From NCBI GenBank assembly GCA_963781895.1, contig CAWAIM010000022.1, forward strand, positions 1 through 64,000: 64,000 nucleotides of DNA. Reading direction: 5' to 3'. Source of the stretch: Roseiarcus sp963781895. GTDB lineage: Bacteria > Pseudomonadota > Alphaproteobacteria > Rhizobiales > Beijerinckiaceae. Made by a program: the position numbers and the translations under genes. The notes under the pieces are model-generated. The model worked only from the letters and a program-made list of their open reading frames with translations, searched no databases and was not told the DNA's origin. Below are positions 37,232 to 47,576 of the stretch, piece after piece (positions within the stretch are counted from its first letter, which is position 1; each line of letters opens with the position of its first letter).

Positions 37232-39184
37232 ATGAGCGAGACCCGGAAGATTGCGGCGATTCTGGTTTCGGATATTGTCGGCTATAGCCGGCTCGCGGGA
37301 GCGGACGAGGATCGCATTCTGGCGCGGCTCCGGGCGCTGCGCAGCGATCTGATCGATCCGACCATCGCCCTGCATCACGGACGCGTCGTCAAGCGCACCG
37401 GCGACGGCAGCCTGATCGAATTCCGCAGCGTGGTCGACGCGGTGCGCTGCGCGATCGAAGTGCAGAACGGCATGGTCGAGCGCAACGCCGGCCTGCCGCC
37501 CGAGCGCCGGATCGAGTTTCGCGTCGGCATTCATCTTGGCGACGTGGTCGAGGAGAGCGACGGCGATCTCATGGGCGACGGCGTCAACATCGCCGCGCGG
37601 CTCGAGGGCGATTGCGAACCGGGCGCGATCTGCCTCTCCGAGGACGCCTATCGCCAGGTGAGCGGACGGCTCGACATGGCGGTCGCCGACCTCGGCCCGA
37701 CGCAACTCAAGAACATCGAGAGGCTGATCCGGGTCTACTCGCTGCAAGTGGGCGTCCCCGCCCAGGCGAAGCCCGCGACCGCGGCGAAGCCGCCCGAGCC
37801 GAAGAGGGGCTCGCGGCTCGCGCTCCTGGCGGCGGGGATCGCCGCGCTGATCGCGGTCGCGGCAGGCGCCTGGCAAATCCTCGGCGCCAACCGATCTACG
37901 CCGATCGCGACGCCGTCGGTGGCTGTCCTGCCGTTCGACAATTTGGGCGGCGACGAACAGGCGAGCCGCCTCGCCGACGGCATGACCGAAGACGTCATCA
38001 CCGACCTCGCGCGCTACAAGGAGCTCCTGGTCATCGCGCGCAATTCGACCATGGCCTACAAGGGCAAGCCCGTCGACGCGCGGCAGGTCGCCAAGGATCT
38101 CAACGTCCGCTTTGTGCTGACGGGCTCCATTCAGCATCAGGCCGACCAGCTGCGGGTGACGGCGGAGCTCATCGACGCCGCGACCGGCGCGCAGGTGTGG
38201 TCCGAGCGCTGGGACCGGCCGGCCCAGGATATGTTCTCCGTGCAAGCCGAGGTGGCCGACAAGGTCGCGGCTTCGCTCGGCGGAAATGGCGGCTCAAACC
38301 TCGGCGCGATCCAAGGACGCCTGTTGTCAGAAGCCAAGCAGCGCGCCCCGGCCAATCTTTCGGCCTACGACTTCTACTTTGCTCGCCCTCGAACAGCGGA
38401 AGTTGAACACCAAGGAAGGGAACGTGAAGGGTCTCGAGTACGTCGAGAAGGCCATCGCGCTCGATCCGAACTTTGCGTCTGCTTACGCGACGCGAGCATG
38501 GCTCAAACTTGCAAAAGGTCGGATTCTTCGATCTCCCGTGGGCGACACAGATGAAGGAATTCGAAAGCGACTTGCGGCTGGCGCTGGCGCTCGATCCGTC
38601 CAACGCTGACGCGCAGGCCGGTCTGATCCAGTACTTCGCCGTACAGGGCCGCTGGGCCGAAACGTCTGCCGAGATCGACCGCGCGGTGCGCGACAACCCG
38701 ACCAACAACATGGTGCTTGCGAACGCCGCCCAGCAGCTCCCTTACCTGGGACGACCGGAAGAGGGCGTCGCCGATGGCGGACTTGACCTTGCGTCTCGAT
38801 CCGCAGATGCCCCGGGCCAGGCTCGCAATTGCTTGTTGATCACCTACTTTTTCGACCGGAAAGTTCGAGCGCGACTATTGAGGTGAGCGATCAAATTCCA
38901 GAAGAAAGCAGAACCAAGTTCGATCGATTTTATCGGGCCGCAAGCTATGCCTTTCTCGATCGCGCCGAGGACGCGGAGCGCGCCAAGGCGGATCTCATCG
39001 CCAAGAACGGCGGCGCAAGTGTTCGAGATATGGTTCCTACGAAGGCGAAGTGTTTGCGCGGACGATCGAGCGTGATCTCGAAATCGAGGGCTTTCGCAAG
39101 CTCGGCTTGCGCATCTGCGCCACTGAGGAGGAGCTCAAGAAATTCGACAACCCGAAGCGCTTGCCGGAATGCGTCAAAACTTGA
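37232..39184 (+). pseudogene. Class III adenylate cyclase / TolB-like / TPR protein with several frameshifts
   Basis: The first 380 residues are intact. They comprise a class III nucleotide cyclase domain (AAILVSDIVGYSRL, VKRTGDGSLIEF, GDGVNIAARLEG), a membrane helix near residue 210 and a TolB-like domain (SVAVLPFDNLGGDEQASR). Frame is first lost at about 38379. The TPR part then continues across different frames: LLALEQRKLNTKEGN, VGFFDLPWATQMKEF, IEVSDQIPEESRTKFDRF and finally GEVFARTIERDLEIEGF, ending at 39184. I count at least six changes of frame, mostly net +1. The full protein would be about 645 residues and sense or signal through cAMP. It is either decayed or badly sequenced. Confidence 0.8.
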
Positions 39185-39328
39185 GGGGGAGATCGACCAG
39201 ACAAAGAAAGCGAACCAAGCGCCGCATTTCAGCCCCTAGCTCAACTCCGAGGCCGTCGCGTCTCGCAGGATAGGCCACAATATCCGATCCGCCGCGCATT
39301 GCGCTTGCTTGCGCCGCCGCACTGCTCC

Positions 39329-40543
39329 ATGACGCAAGCCGTGAACCTCGCTTCGCCCCCTTACGCGAGCAATTGGCTCGACCAGATCCGCCCGGCGATA
39401 CGCGACGTCGCTTCGAGCGGCATCGTCGAAGTGTTCAATTACGGCCGCGGCCGGCAGGGGCTCATTCCCTTGTGGGTCGGCGAGGGCGACCTGCCGACGC
39501 CGCCGTTCATCAGCGCAGCGGCCAAAGCCTCGCTCGACCGCGGCGAGACCTTCTACACCGCCCAGCGCGGCGTCCCTGAGTTGCGCGCGGCGATCGCGGC
39601 TTACATGACGCGGGTCTATGGCGCGGCGCCCGGCGGCGGCGCTTTCTCGCCCGAGGATTTCTTCGTCACCATCGGCGGCATGCACGCGATCGAGATCGCG
39701 ACCAGGCTCATCGTCGGCCCGGGCGACGAGGCGCTGATCCCCTCGCCCGCCTGGCCCAATTTTGTCGGCGCGCTGGAGATCTCGGGCGCGCGCGCCGTGC
39801 CCGTCCCGCTCGAAGGCTCGGGGCGCTGGAGCCTCGACCCCGAAAGACTGGCGGCGGCGATCACGCCCGCGACCCGCCTCATTTTTCTCAACTCCCCCGC
39901 CAACCCGACCGGCTTCGTCGCCACGCGCGAGGAGATCGCCGAGACGCTCGCCATCGCGCGCCGGCATGGGCTGTGGATCATCGCCGACGAGATCTACGGA
40001 CGCATTACCTACGACGGCGTCCGCGCGCCGTCGTTCCACGACGTGATGGCGCCCGACGACAAGATCATGTTCGTCCAGACGCTGTCGAAGAATTGGGCGA
40101 TGACCGGCTTCCGGGTCGGCTGGCTGGAGGCCCCGGCGGCGCTGGGCGCGGCGATCGAGAATCTCATTCAGTTCACGACTTCGGGCGTGCCCGTGTTCAC
40201 CCAGCGCGCCGCGACCGTGGCGCTCGAGCAGGGCGAGGCGTTTCTCGCCGGCAACATCGAGCGCTGCCGACAGTCGCGCGACATCCTTTGTGAAGGACTG
40301 GCGGCGACCGGCCGGGTGCGCTTCTTCGCGCCCGAGGCGGCTTTCTATCTGTTCTGCGGGATCGACGGCTTCCCCGACTCGCGCGCGCTCGCGCTTCGCC
40401 TGATCGACGAGGCGGGTGTTGGGGCCGCTCCCGGCGCCGCCTTCGGCCCCGGCGGCGAAGGCCATCTTCGCCTGTGCTTCGCCCGCGATCCGGCGCAGAT
40501 CGCCGAGGCGACGCGGCGGATGGCGCGATGGCTCAAAACGTGA
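39329..40543 (+). CDS. Class I/II PLP-dependent aminotransferase
   Basis: This 404-residue fold-type I aminotransferase starts at MTQAVNLASPP. FVTIGGMHAIEIATRL and NSPANPTGFVATREE are family motifs, and IIADEIYGRITYDG contributes the Asp-x-x-Tyr. The Schiff-base lysine is in QTLSKNWAMTGFRVGW, and the C-terminal Arg binds the substrate carboxylate (HLRLCFARDP). It is close to aspartate/tyrosine-type transaminases; the amino acid is unknown. The AbrB-like gene follows within 35 bases. Confidence 0.9.
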   Translation: MTQAVNLASPPYASNWLDQIRPAIRDVASSGIVEVFNYGRGRQGLIPLWVGEGDLPTPPFISAAAKASLDRGETFYTAQRGVPELRAAIAAYMTRVYGAAPGGGAFSPEDFFVTIGGMHAIEIATRLIVGPGDEALIPSPAWPNFVGALEISGARAVPVPLEGSGRWSLDPERLAAAITPATRLIFLNSPANPTGFVATREEIAETLAIARRHGLWIIADEIYGRITYDGVRAPSFHDVMAPDDKIMFVQTLSKNWAMTGFRVGWLEAPAALGAAIENLIQFTTSGVPVFTQRAATVALEQGEAFLAGNIERCRQSRDILCEGLAATGRVRFFAPEAAFYLFCGIDGFPDSRALALRLIDEAGVGAAPGAAFGPGGEGHLRLCFARDPAQIAEATRRMARWLKT

Positions 40544-40576
40544 GACTCGGCCGGATCGCCGGTCGCGAGGGGAGCA

Positions 40577-41678
40577 TTGGCGAACCTGAGCGCAGCGTGC
40601 GTAGGTCACGGTCCTCTCGCCGACAAGGCCCGCCCGTTCCTCCGCGCCGTCGTAGCTCAGGCCGCCGTCCTCGCCGCCGCCCTTGCTTGGCGGCTGGGCG
40701 GCCACGGCGATGGGCACGCCGGCGGGTTGGATGTCGGGAGCGATGATCGCCGTCACGGCGCTCGCGGCGGCCGATCTCGCTCGGCCTTTCTCTGCGCCCT
40801 TGCGGGATCTGGTGATCCTGCTCGCGGGCGTCTCGATGGGCTCCGGCGCGAGCCCGCGGGCGCTGGCGGCGTTGGCGCACTATCCGCTGTCGCTGGCGAT
40901 GATGGCGCTGGCCGCGGCGGCGATGTTCCTGAGTTCCTACGCCGTGCTCGTGCGCAGCCCCGGCTTCTCGCGCCAGACCGCGCTTTTCGCCGCCGTTCCA
41001 GGCGCGCTCTCCTATGTCTTCGTCGCCGCGCAGGGCACGGCCGCGGACATGCCGCGCGTCGCGGTGGCGCAGGTGTTCCGCATCTTCGTGCTGATGGCGA
41101 TCGTGCCCTTGCTGGCGGCGCGGCTCGGCGTCGGCGCGCCGCTCTTCGTCTCGCGTTTCGACCCGCCGATCGTCACGCTCGCGCTCATCGCCGCCGCAGC
41201 CGGCTTGGGGTACGGCCTGACGCGGCTCGGCATGGCGTCCGGCCTGCTTTATGCCGCGATCGGCGTCTCCGTGCTGACGCATGGATTGGGGCTGGCGCCC
41301 GGACGCCCGCTGCCGGCGATCCAGATCATCGCCCAGGCGCTGGTCGGCGCCTGGGTCGGCACGCGCTTCATCGGCTTCGACTGGCATTTGCTGCGCCGTC
41401 TGCTGGTCGCCGCCTCGGTCGCCTTTGCCGCCGCGCTGGCCGCGGCCGCCGCGTTCGCGGCCGCGACATCGGCGCTGATCAAGGTTCCTTTCATCCAGGT
41501 GCTGGTCGCCTTCGCGCCGGGCGGCCTGGAGGTGATGACGATGATGGCTTTCGCGCTCGGACTCGATCCGCTGTTCGTCGGCGCCCATCATCTGGCGCGG
41601 TTTTTGCTCATCAGCCTCGCGCTCCCGATCGTGGCGAGGTTTGTTAACGGGTCAGGACCAATAGGCAGTAGGAAATAG
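40577..41678 (+). CDS. AbrB-family (PF05145-like) membrane protein, frameshifted near its start
   Basis: This integral membrane protein with about ten segments belongs to the family often mislabelled as ammonia monooxygenase or AbrB regulator. The main frame reads LGGWAATAMGTPAGWMSGAM and ends near PFIQVLVAFAPGGLEVMTMMA, the family's second-repeat hallmark. The first about 33 residues, from a TTG at 40577 preceded by GAGGGGAG, lie in another frame: RPFLRAVVAQAAVLAAAL. One extra base around 40672-40683 explains this (span is 3n+1). Function is not established; transport of small acids has been suggested for relatives. Confidence 0.75.
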
Positions 41679-41803
41679 GGAGCAACACGCCGCCGCCCAC
41701 TGCCGACCGCCTCTTCGCCCAAATGCGATAGCCGCCGCAAACCGCGCCGCTGGCGGCTGGGGGGCCTCGTCTTTAAATGCGCGTCGTTAGTCAGGAGACC
41801 GTC

Positions 41804-42694
41804 ATGCTTGCCCGCCCGCGCCGCAGCGTCCTTTATATGCCCGGCTCCAACGCCAAGGCCTTGGCCAAAGCTTCGACCCTGCCCGCCGACGCGCTGATCC
41901 TCGACCTCGAGGATTCGGTTTCGCCCGACGCCAAGGAGGCGGCGCGCCGGCAGGTGGTCGAGGCGGTCCGAGCCGGAAATTTTGGCGGGCGCGAAATCGT
42001 CATCCGCGTCAATGGGCCCCACACGCCCTGGGGACCGGACGACTTGACCGCGGCCATCGCCGCCGGTCCCGACGCCATCCTGCTGCCCAAAGTCGACGGC
42101 CCCGGCGCGATCATGGTCGCCGCCCGCTCGATGCGCGAGGGCGGCGCGCCCGACAAGACCCGCCTTTGGGCGATGATGGAGACGCCCAACGCCATATTGA
42201 GCGCCGGCTCGATCGCCGCGGTGGCGGCCGATTCCGCCTCGCGCCTGGCCGTGCTGGTGATGGGCCTCAACGATCTCGCCAAGGAGACGCGCGCGCGGCT
42301 GACGCCCGGGCGTGCGGCCATGACGGCCTGGGTCGCCAGTTGCGCCATCGCCGCGCGCGCCCACGGCGTCGACATCATCGACGGGGTCTTCAACGACATC
42401 AACGACCTCGACGGCTTCCGCGCCGAATGCGTGCAAGGCCGAGACATGGGGCTCGACGGCAAGACGCTCATTCATCCCGGCCAGATCGACATCTGCAACG
42501 AGGTTTTCGCGCCCACGCCGGCGGAGATCGACGGCGCCCGCGCCATCATCGACGCCTTCGCGCTGCCTCAAAACGCGGGCAAGGGCGTGATACAGGTCAA
42601 CGGCCGCATGGTCGAGCTGCTGCACGCCGAGATGGCCGGACGAACGCTCGCCATCGCCGACGCCATCGCGGCGCTCGGCGGGCCGGCGGCATGA
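41804..42694 (+). CDS. HpcH/HpaI-type aldolase, citrate lyase beta / malyl-CoA lyase family
   Basis: This 296-residue TIM-barrel lyase of the CitE/Mcl family has RSVLYMPGSNAKALAKA at the N-terminus, LILDLEDSV for metal and CoA binding, VRVNG, ILLPKVDG and the conserved Glu of MMETPNAI. The ATG at 41804 follows CAGGAG. Members split malyl-CoA, citramalyl-CoA or methylmalyl-CoA. It lies 16 bases upstream of a class I fumarase, so the pair may act on related C4/C5 hydroxy-acids. Which thioester it uses cannot be read from the sequence. Confidence 0.85.
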   Translation: MLARPRRSVLYMPGSNAKALAKASTLPADALILDLEDSVSPDAKEAARRQVVEAVRAGNFGGREIVIRVNGPHTPWGPDDLTAAIAAGPDAILLPKVDGPGAIMVAARSMREGGAPDKTRLWAMMETPNAILSAGSIAAVAADSASRLAVLVMGLNDLAKETRARLTPGRAAMTAWVASCAIAARAHGVDIIDGVFNDINDLDGFRAECVQGRDMGLDGKTLIHPGQIDICNEVFAPTPAEIDGARAIIDAFALPQNAGKGVIQVNGRMVELLHAEMAGRTLAIADAIAALGGPAA

Positions 42695-42710
42695 GGGACG
42701 GAGCGGCTGC

Positions 42711-44328
42711 ATGAGCGCGGATCATCATTCCCTGTTTCAACTCGGGCCCGACGCGACGCCTTATCGCAGGCTGACGGACGAGGGCGTGCGGATCGAGAAA
42801 GCGCTGGGGCGCGAGATGCTCGTGGTCGCGCCCGAGGCGCTGCGGCGCCTGAGCGAACAGGCGATGATCGACATCAATCATCTGCTGCGCCCGGGCCATC
42901 TCGCCCAGCTCGCCAAAATCCTCGACGATCCCGAGGCGACCGCCAACGACAGGTTCGTCGCCTATGACCTCTTGAAGAACGCCAATATCGCCGCCGGCGG
43001 CGTGCTGCCGATGTGCCAGGACACCGGCACCGCCATCGTGGTCGCCAAGAAGGGCCGGCGCGTGTGGACCGAGGGGGACGACGAGGCGGCGATCTCCGAG
43101 GGCATCCGCGACGCCTATCTGAAGAAGAACCTGCGCTACAGCCAGGTCGCGCCGCTCTCGACGTTCGAGGAGAAGAACACCGGCCACAACCTGCCGGCGC
43201 AGATCGACATCGCCGCCGAGGGCGACGACGCCTACAAATTCCTGTTCATCGCCAAGGGCGGCGGCTCGGCCAACAAGACCTTCCTCTACCAGGCGACGCC
43301 CTCGATCCTGACCCACGAGCGGATGATCGCCTTCCTGAGGGAGAAGATCCTGACCCTCGGCACCGCCGCCTGCCCGCCCTATCACCTCGCCATCGTCATC
43401 GGCGGGCCTGAGCGCCGAGCAGACCCTGAAGACGGTGAAACTCGCCTCCGCCCGCTATCTCGACACCTTGCCGACGAGCGGCGCGCCGGACGGACGGGCG
43501 TTCCGCGATCTCGAGCTCGAAGCCGAAGTTCACAAGCTCACACAGGACCTCGGCGTCGGGGCGCAGTTCGGCGGCAAGTATTTCTGCCATGACGTCCGGG
43601 TGATCCGCCTGCCCCGCCATGGCGCCTCGTTGCCGATCGGGCTCGGCGTCTCGTGCTCGGCCGACCGGCAGGCCTTGGGCAAGATCACGAGCGAGGGCGT
43701 GTTCATCGAGGAGCTCGAGCGCGATCCCGCCCGCTATCTGCCCTCGGTCGACGAGGCGAAACTCGGCGGCGCGGTCGTCGACATCGACCTTCGCCGTCCG
43801 ATGGCGGAGATTCTCGCCGAACTGAGGAAACACCCGATCCGCACCCGCCTCGCGCTCACCGGCCCGATGATCGTCGCCCGCGACGCCGCGCACGGGAAGA
43901 TCCGCGAGCGTCTGGAGCGCGGCGAGCCGATGCCGCAATATTTGCGCGACCATCCGGTCTATTACGCCGGGCCGGCCAAGACGCCGCCCGGCCTGCCCTC
44001 AGGCTCTTTCGGGCCGACGACCGCCGGGCGCATGGATTCCTTCGTCGACCAGTTCCAGGCGGCGGGCGGCTCGATGGTGATGCTCGCCAAGGGCAATCGC
44101 TCGGCCGAGGTGCGCAGGGCCTGCGCCAAGCATGGCGGCTTTTATCTCGGCTCGATCGGCGGCCCGGCCGCCCGGCTCGCGCAGGACTGCATCCGCAAGG
44201 TGGAGACGCTGGAATATCCGGAACTCGGGATGGAGGCGGTCTGGCGGATCGAGGTCGAGAACTTCCCCGCCTTCATCGTCATCGACGACAAGGGCAACGA
44301 CTTCTTCAAGGAGCTGAACCTGGGGTGA
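42711..44328 (+). CDS. Class I fumarate hydratase (iron-sulfur), frameshifted
   Basis: This Fe-S fumarase would have 538 residues after correction. The N-terminal part has GGVLPMCQDTGTAIV, whose Cys is a cluster ligand, and ends at PPYHLAIVIGG near 43403. The next frame resumes with LSAEQTLKTVKLASARYLD and continues to the end, including FGGKYFCHDVRVIRLPRHG and GSFGPTTAGRMDSFVD. One extra base at 43404-43408 explains the break (span 3n+1). Class I enzymes interconvert fumarate and malate and can act on mesaconate. It is coupled to the CitE-like lyase. Confidence 0.88.
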
Positions 44329-44655
44329 GGCGGGCGACGCGCACTTCCGTCAACGACTCAATCTTTTCAACCGCTTGGGCGCCGGATTCGTGCAATTTTC
44401 GCGAGGCGCTGCGGGGTCGCAATGTCCGGGACGAAACGCCGGCAAGCCCAATCTCAACAAGTCACATACGGTATTTATTCAACTCGCCAGCCTTGCGAGC
44501 CGATTTCGCGGAACGTCCGGGTTCGCGAAGGCCGCGAAGCCACGGGTTCAAGCCCAGCCCAAAAAACAGCATAGCACGGCTTTCGGTTTTTCGAAAGCAA
44601 AATCTGTAAACGTTTGAAAAGGTTCAGTTATCAACCCTCTTCCCGGCCCGCAGCT
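44329..44655. other. Convergent intergenic stretch
   Basis: 327 bases between the 3' ends of the fumarase and irr genes. No coding frame is convincing. A perfect 7-bp hairpin, GCTTTCG / CGAAAGC with loop GTTTTT, lies at 44579-44598, and an A-run at 44561-44566 would read as a U-run on the minus strand. It may contribute to termination of irr. Confidence 0.45.
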
Positions 44656-45087
44656 CTAAGCCCGCTTCAGCCGGACGATGACGTCGATCGCCGCGATCCG
44701 CGTGCCTTCGGGGGCGGGGATGGCGAATTCGGGCAGCAATTCCTCGGGGATGTCGGACAGTTCCTCGGTATCCTCGCTATAGAAGTGGAAATGCGGGCCG
44801 GTCTTGGTGTCGTACCAGAGCTTGGCGTCGTAGATGGCGATTTCCCTCAGCAGCCCGGAGCGCGCGAATTCGTTGAGCGTGTTGTAGATGGTGCCGAGCG
44901 TCGGCGCGAAGCGGATCGAACGCGTTTCGTGATAGATCATCTCGGCCGTGAAATGCCGGTCGCCGGCGCCGAAAATCGTGCGGCCGAGATCGACGCGCTG
45001 GCGGGTCGGCCGAACGCCAGCCGCCGCCAGCTTGCGGCGAATATGACTGTTGTAGGCCTGTCCCGGGGTGGCGCGCTTCGTTTGCAT
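44656..45087 (-). CDS. irr: Fur-family iron response regulator Irr
   Basis: This 143-residue Fur-superfamily regulator is typical of Hyphomicrobiales Irr. Key segments are VRPTRQRVDLGRTIFGAGDRHFTAEM, the recognition region FAPTLGTIYNTLNEFARSG, the heme-binding HFHFY after DTKTGP, and SEDTEELSDIPEE. Irr controls heme synthesis and iron uptake under iron limitation. The N-terminal heme regulatory motif with a Cys-Pro, present in Bradyrhizobium, is not visible here, so turnover may resemble that of Rhizobium-type Irr. The ATG at 45087 is one of two close candidates. Confidence 0.92.
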   Translation of the reverse strand: MQTKRATPGQAYNSHIRRKLAAAGVRPTRQRVDLGRTIFGAGDRHFTAEMIYHETRSIRFAPTLGTIYNTLNEFARSGLLREIAIYDAKLWYDTKTGPHFHFYSEDTEELSDIPEELLPEFAIPAPEGTRIAAIDVIVRLKRA

Positions 45088-45254
45088 CGGACTTTGCTTG
45101 ACCGCGACCGCCACCATGGCGACCGCGCAACCTATTCTCCTAGCGCGGATTTGCCCCGCGGGCAAATCGCCCGACCCGGGGCGGCCAGCCCGTTCGATCG
45201 CGGCGAGAGAAACTTCCACTGGCGATGCGGGCTTTATTGGCGCATAATGCCGCC

Positions 45255-45449
45255 ATGGCACAGCACCCCGCATTCACGATCGATGTCGCAAAAGATATCG
45301 GGCGCCCTGGCCGCTTCCGCTGGAGCGTCTATGAAAATATGAAGATGCGAGACAAGTCGTTCTATTCTTTTGCGACCAAGGGCGAAGCTCAGGCCGACGC
45401 GGATAAGTTCGTGCAGGAGCTCGACGCCATTTGGCGAGTGGCTCGATAA
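45255..45449 (+). CDS. Small hypothetical protein
   Basis: This 64-residue polar protein (MAQHPAFTIDVAKDIGRPGRFRWSVYENMKM...) is rich in aromatic and charged residues. The composition is protein-like, with a strand-helix pattern: RFRWSVYEN, KSFYSFATKGEAQADADKFVQEL. Small proteins of this kind are common next to housekeeping genes in alphaproteobacteria. I cannot name the family. It is divergent from irr. Confidence 0.6.
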   Translation: MAQHPAFTIDVAKDIGRPGRFRWSVYENMKMRDKSFYSFATKGEAQADADKFVQELDAIWRVAR

Positions 45450-45917
45450 CCAAAGTCTCCAACCGCGCGCGCGATTTCAATCGCTGCGCGAAGCGCATGA
45501 CTGCGAAACGCCCGTCAAGCTCCGCGGCGAAACGCCGAAAGGCTGCCGAGGCCGCCCCAAGGGGCGTCTGATCCGGTTCCTGGCTGTCATCCTTGAAATT
45601 TCCGCCGCCAGCGGAAACGGCGCGAAAAAGACGCCGCGCCGCAGCCAACGAGTCGGGCCGCGTCATGCGTCATCCCGTTCGGGATCGGCTGTTCAAAACT
45701 CCGGCCAGCGCTCGTCCCGAGCCGCTTCAACCGACTGGCCCACTATCGGAACTGGGGTAGTATCCCAAATTGAAGATGGCCAGGCGCCGACCTCAGCCGA
45801 CGCGGCGCGGAGCGGCGGTCGAAAATGGCCGGCGATGTCGCGATAGACGGCTAAGGTGCGCCCGGCTGCGGTCGTTCGAGGAATCGGGCGACCGGATTTC
45901 GCATCGAAGGAAGGGTC
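45450..45917. other. Stretch without a recognisable gene
   Basis: 468 bases upstream of the universal stress protein gene. Open frames here have low-complexity Arg/Ser-rich translations and no ribosome sites. A short inverted repeat, TGGG-N7-CCCA, lies near 45750-45765 and could be part of the usp promoter. Confidence 0.4.
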
Positions 45918-46421
45918 ATGGCCGAGGATTATCGCATTCTGGTGGCGATCGACCTGAAAACAGGAACGGACCGCCTGCTGGCGGAGGCGCGACGCTACGG
46001 CCAGGCATTGAACGCGACAGTGGACATCATCCACGTCGTCGAACCCGATCCTGATTTCGTCGGCTACATCAAAGCGACGGATTCCAGGGAACAATACGTG
46101 GTTGATTCGGGCCGGGAGCCTCACGCGGAAGCTTTGCGGGCGGAGCACAAGCAAACTCAGACCCATGGAGCGATGCTGCGCGACAATGGGGTTCGCGTCG
46201 GTCGCACCCTCACGGTTCAGGGGCCGGCTTTTGCGACCATTCTCGAAGAGGCGCGCAAACTCAATTCCGACCTGCTGATCCTGGGCTCGCACCACCATGG
46301 CGCGCTCTATCGCTTTTGGCATGGCGATACGGCGACGGATTTCGCCGCGCGGCCGCCGTGCGCGTTGCTTTTGATTCCGATTTCAAGCCAGGACGCGACC
46401 GGATCTGGCGAGGCCATTTGA
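45918..46421 (+). CDS. Universal stress protein (UspA family)
   Basis: This 167-residue Usp-fold protein has YRILVAIDLKTGTDRLLAEA as the first strand and nucleotide region. DLLILGSHHHGALYRFWHGDTA is the C-terminal phosphate-binding motif (G-x2-H-x-G-type) typical of ATP-binding members. Such proteins support survival during starvation or oxidative stress. It stands alone, followed 41 bases later by the GFA gene. Confidence 0.88.
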   Translation: MAEDYRILVAIDLKTGTDRLLAEARRYGQALNATVDIIHVVEPDPDFVGYIKATDSREQYVVDSGREPHAEALRAEHKQTQTHGAMLRDNGVRVGRTLTVQGPAFATILEEARKLNSDLLILGSHHHGALYRFWHGDTATDFAARPPCALLLIPISSQDATGSGEAI

Positions 46422-46462
46422 TTGCGCCTATTGTCGCGCTCGATCCGGCGAGGGCTTCGGCG

Positions 46463-46882
46463 ATGGCGATTGCGGGCGGGTGTCTGTGCGGGGCGGTGCG
46501 GTTCGAGATCAAGGCCAATGCGCCGCTGGCCGTGCGCCAATGCTGGTGTCGCGTCTGCCAGTTCATCGGCGCGGGCAGCGGCACGGTCAACGCGGTCTTT
46601 GCCAAGGATGCGGTCACGGTCTCGGGGCCGACGACCGATTATGTGAGCCAAGCCGACAGCGGCTCGACCATGCATCGGCGGTTCTGCGCCCAATGCGGCA
46701 CGCCGCTGTTCAGCGAGGCCGAGCAGCGTCCGAACCATATCGTGGTCAGGGTCGGAAGCTTCGACGATCCCAATCTGGCGACGCCCGGAGCGATCATCTG
46801 GACCCGGTCGGCGCCGGCCTGGGCCTGTTTCGATCCGACCCTGCCGCAGGCGGAGGGTCAGGCCGCGCCGCCGAAGACCTGA
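46463..46882 (+). CDS. GFA/CENP-V-type zinc protein
   Basis: This 139-residue GFA-domain protein shows the zinc-binding cysteines of the fold. They are GGCLCGAVRF near the N-terminus, QCWCRVCQF (C-x-C-x2-C) and RRFCAQCGTPLF (C-x2-C). The family is named for glutathione-dependent formaldehyde activation, but most members have unproven activity. If the organism uses C1 compounds, a link to formaldehyde is conceivable. The ATG at 46463 gives the normal N-terminus. Confidence 0.85.
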   Translation: MAIAGGCLCGAVRFEIKANAPLAVRQCWCRVCQFIGAGSGTVNAVFAKDAVTVSGPTTDYVSQADSGSTMHRRFCAQCGTPLFSEAEQRPNHIVVRVGSFDDPNLATPGAIIWTRSAPAWACFDPTLPQAEGQAAPPKT

Positions 46883-47025
46883 TTCGACGGACGCGACGGC
46901 GCTCCTCGACGCAATTCGATCGTCGCTGGACGGCGCCTGCGCCCTAAGTTGATATCGTCACATTTTCCGTGCATGCATGGCGTCCCGCGACGAAACGCGG
47001 GATTTTTTCGAGGAATCCGACGTCC

Positions 47026-47550
47026 ATGTCCCTTTCGCTCTATCAATCCAGCGTGCCGGTGTTCGAGCGCTCGCTCAATGCGTTCCTCGGCGTTCTCGAC
47101 AAGGCGGAGGAGCATGCTCACGCCCGCAAGTTCGATCCGGCGAACTATCTGACCATCCGGCTCAGCCCCGACATGTTTCCGCTCGCTCGCCAGATCCGGG
47201 CCTTCTGCGATCACGCCAAGAACGCGTCGTTCCGGCTCGCGGGCAAGACGGCGCCGGCCACGGAAGACAACGAGACGTCGATCGCCGAGCTGCGGGCGCG
47301 CATCCAGGCGACGCTCGACTTGCTCAAGTCGATCGACGCCAAGGAGATGGAAGGCGCCGCCGATCGCGAGATCGTGATCCCGGCCGGCGCCCACAAGTTG
47401 AAGATGGACGGGGCCAACTACCTGCTGCATTTCGCTCTGCCGAACTTCTATTTCCATCTGACGACGGCCTACGGCATCCTGCGCGCGGCCGGGGTCGAGA
47501 TCGGCAAGCGCCATTTCATGGGCGTTGTGCCGGGCATGGTCCGCGTCTGA
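47026..47550 (+). CDS. DUF1993 family protein
   Basis: This 174-residue protein starts MSLSLYQSSVPVFERSL and contains LTIRLSPDMFPLARQIRAFCDHA and ANYLLHFALPNFYFHLTTAYGILR. Those match the DUF1993 family, a DinB-like helical bundle with conserved His residues that could bind metal. The function is unknown. The gene precedes the RidA-like gene by 26 bases and is probably co-transcribed with it. Confidence 0.85.
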   Translation: MSLSLYQSSVPVFERSLNAFLGVLDKAEEHAHARKFDPANYLTIRLSPDMFPLARQIRAFCDHAKNASFRLAGKTAPATEDNETSIAELRARIQATLDLLKSIDAKEMEGAADREIVIPAGAHKLKMDGANYLLHFALPNFYFHLTTAYGILRAAGVEIGKRHFMGVVPGMVRV

Positions 47551-47576
47551 AGCTTCAGTTCAAGAGAGCCATTCCG

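Noticed and set aside
44540..44560. tRNA T-arm-like sequence GGGTTCAAGCCC
   Set aside because: The surrounding bases form no acceptor, D or anticodon arm.
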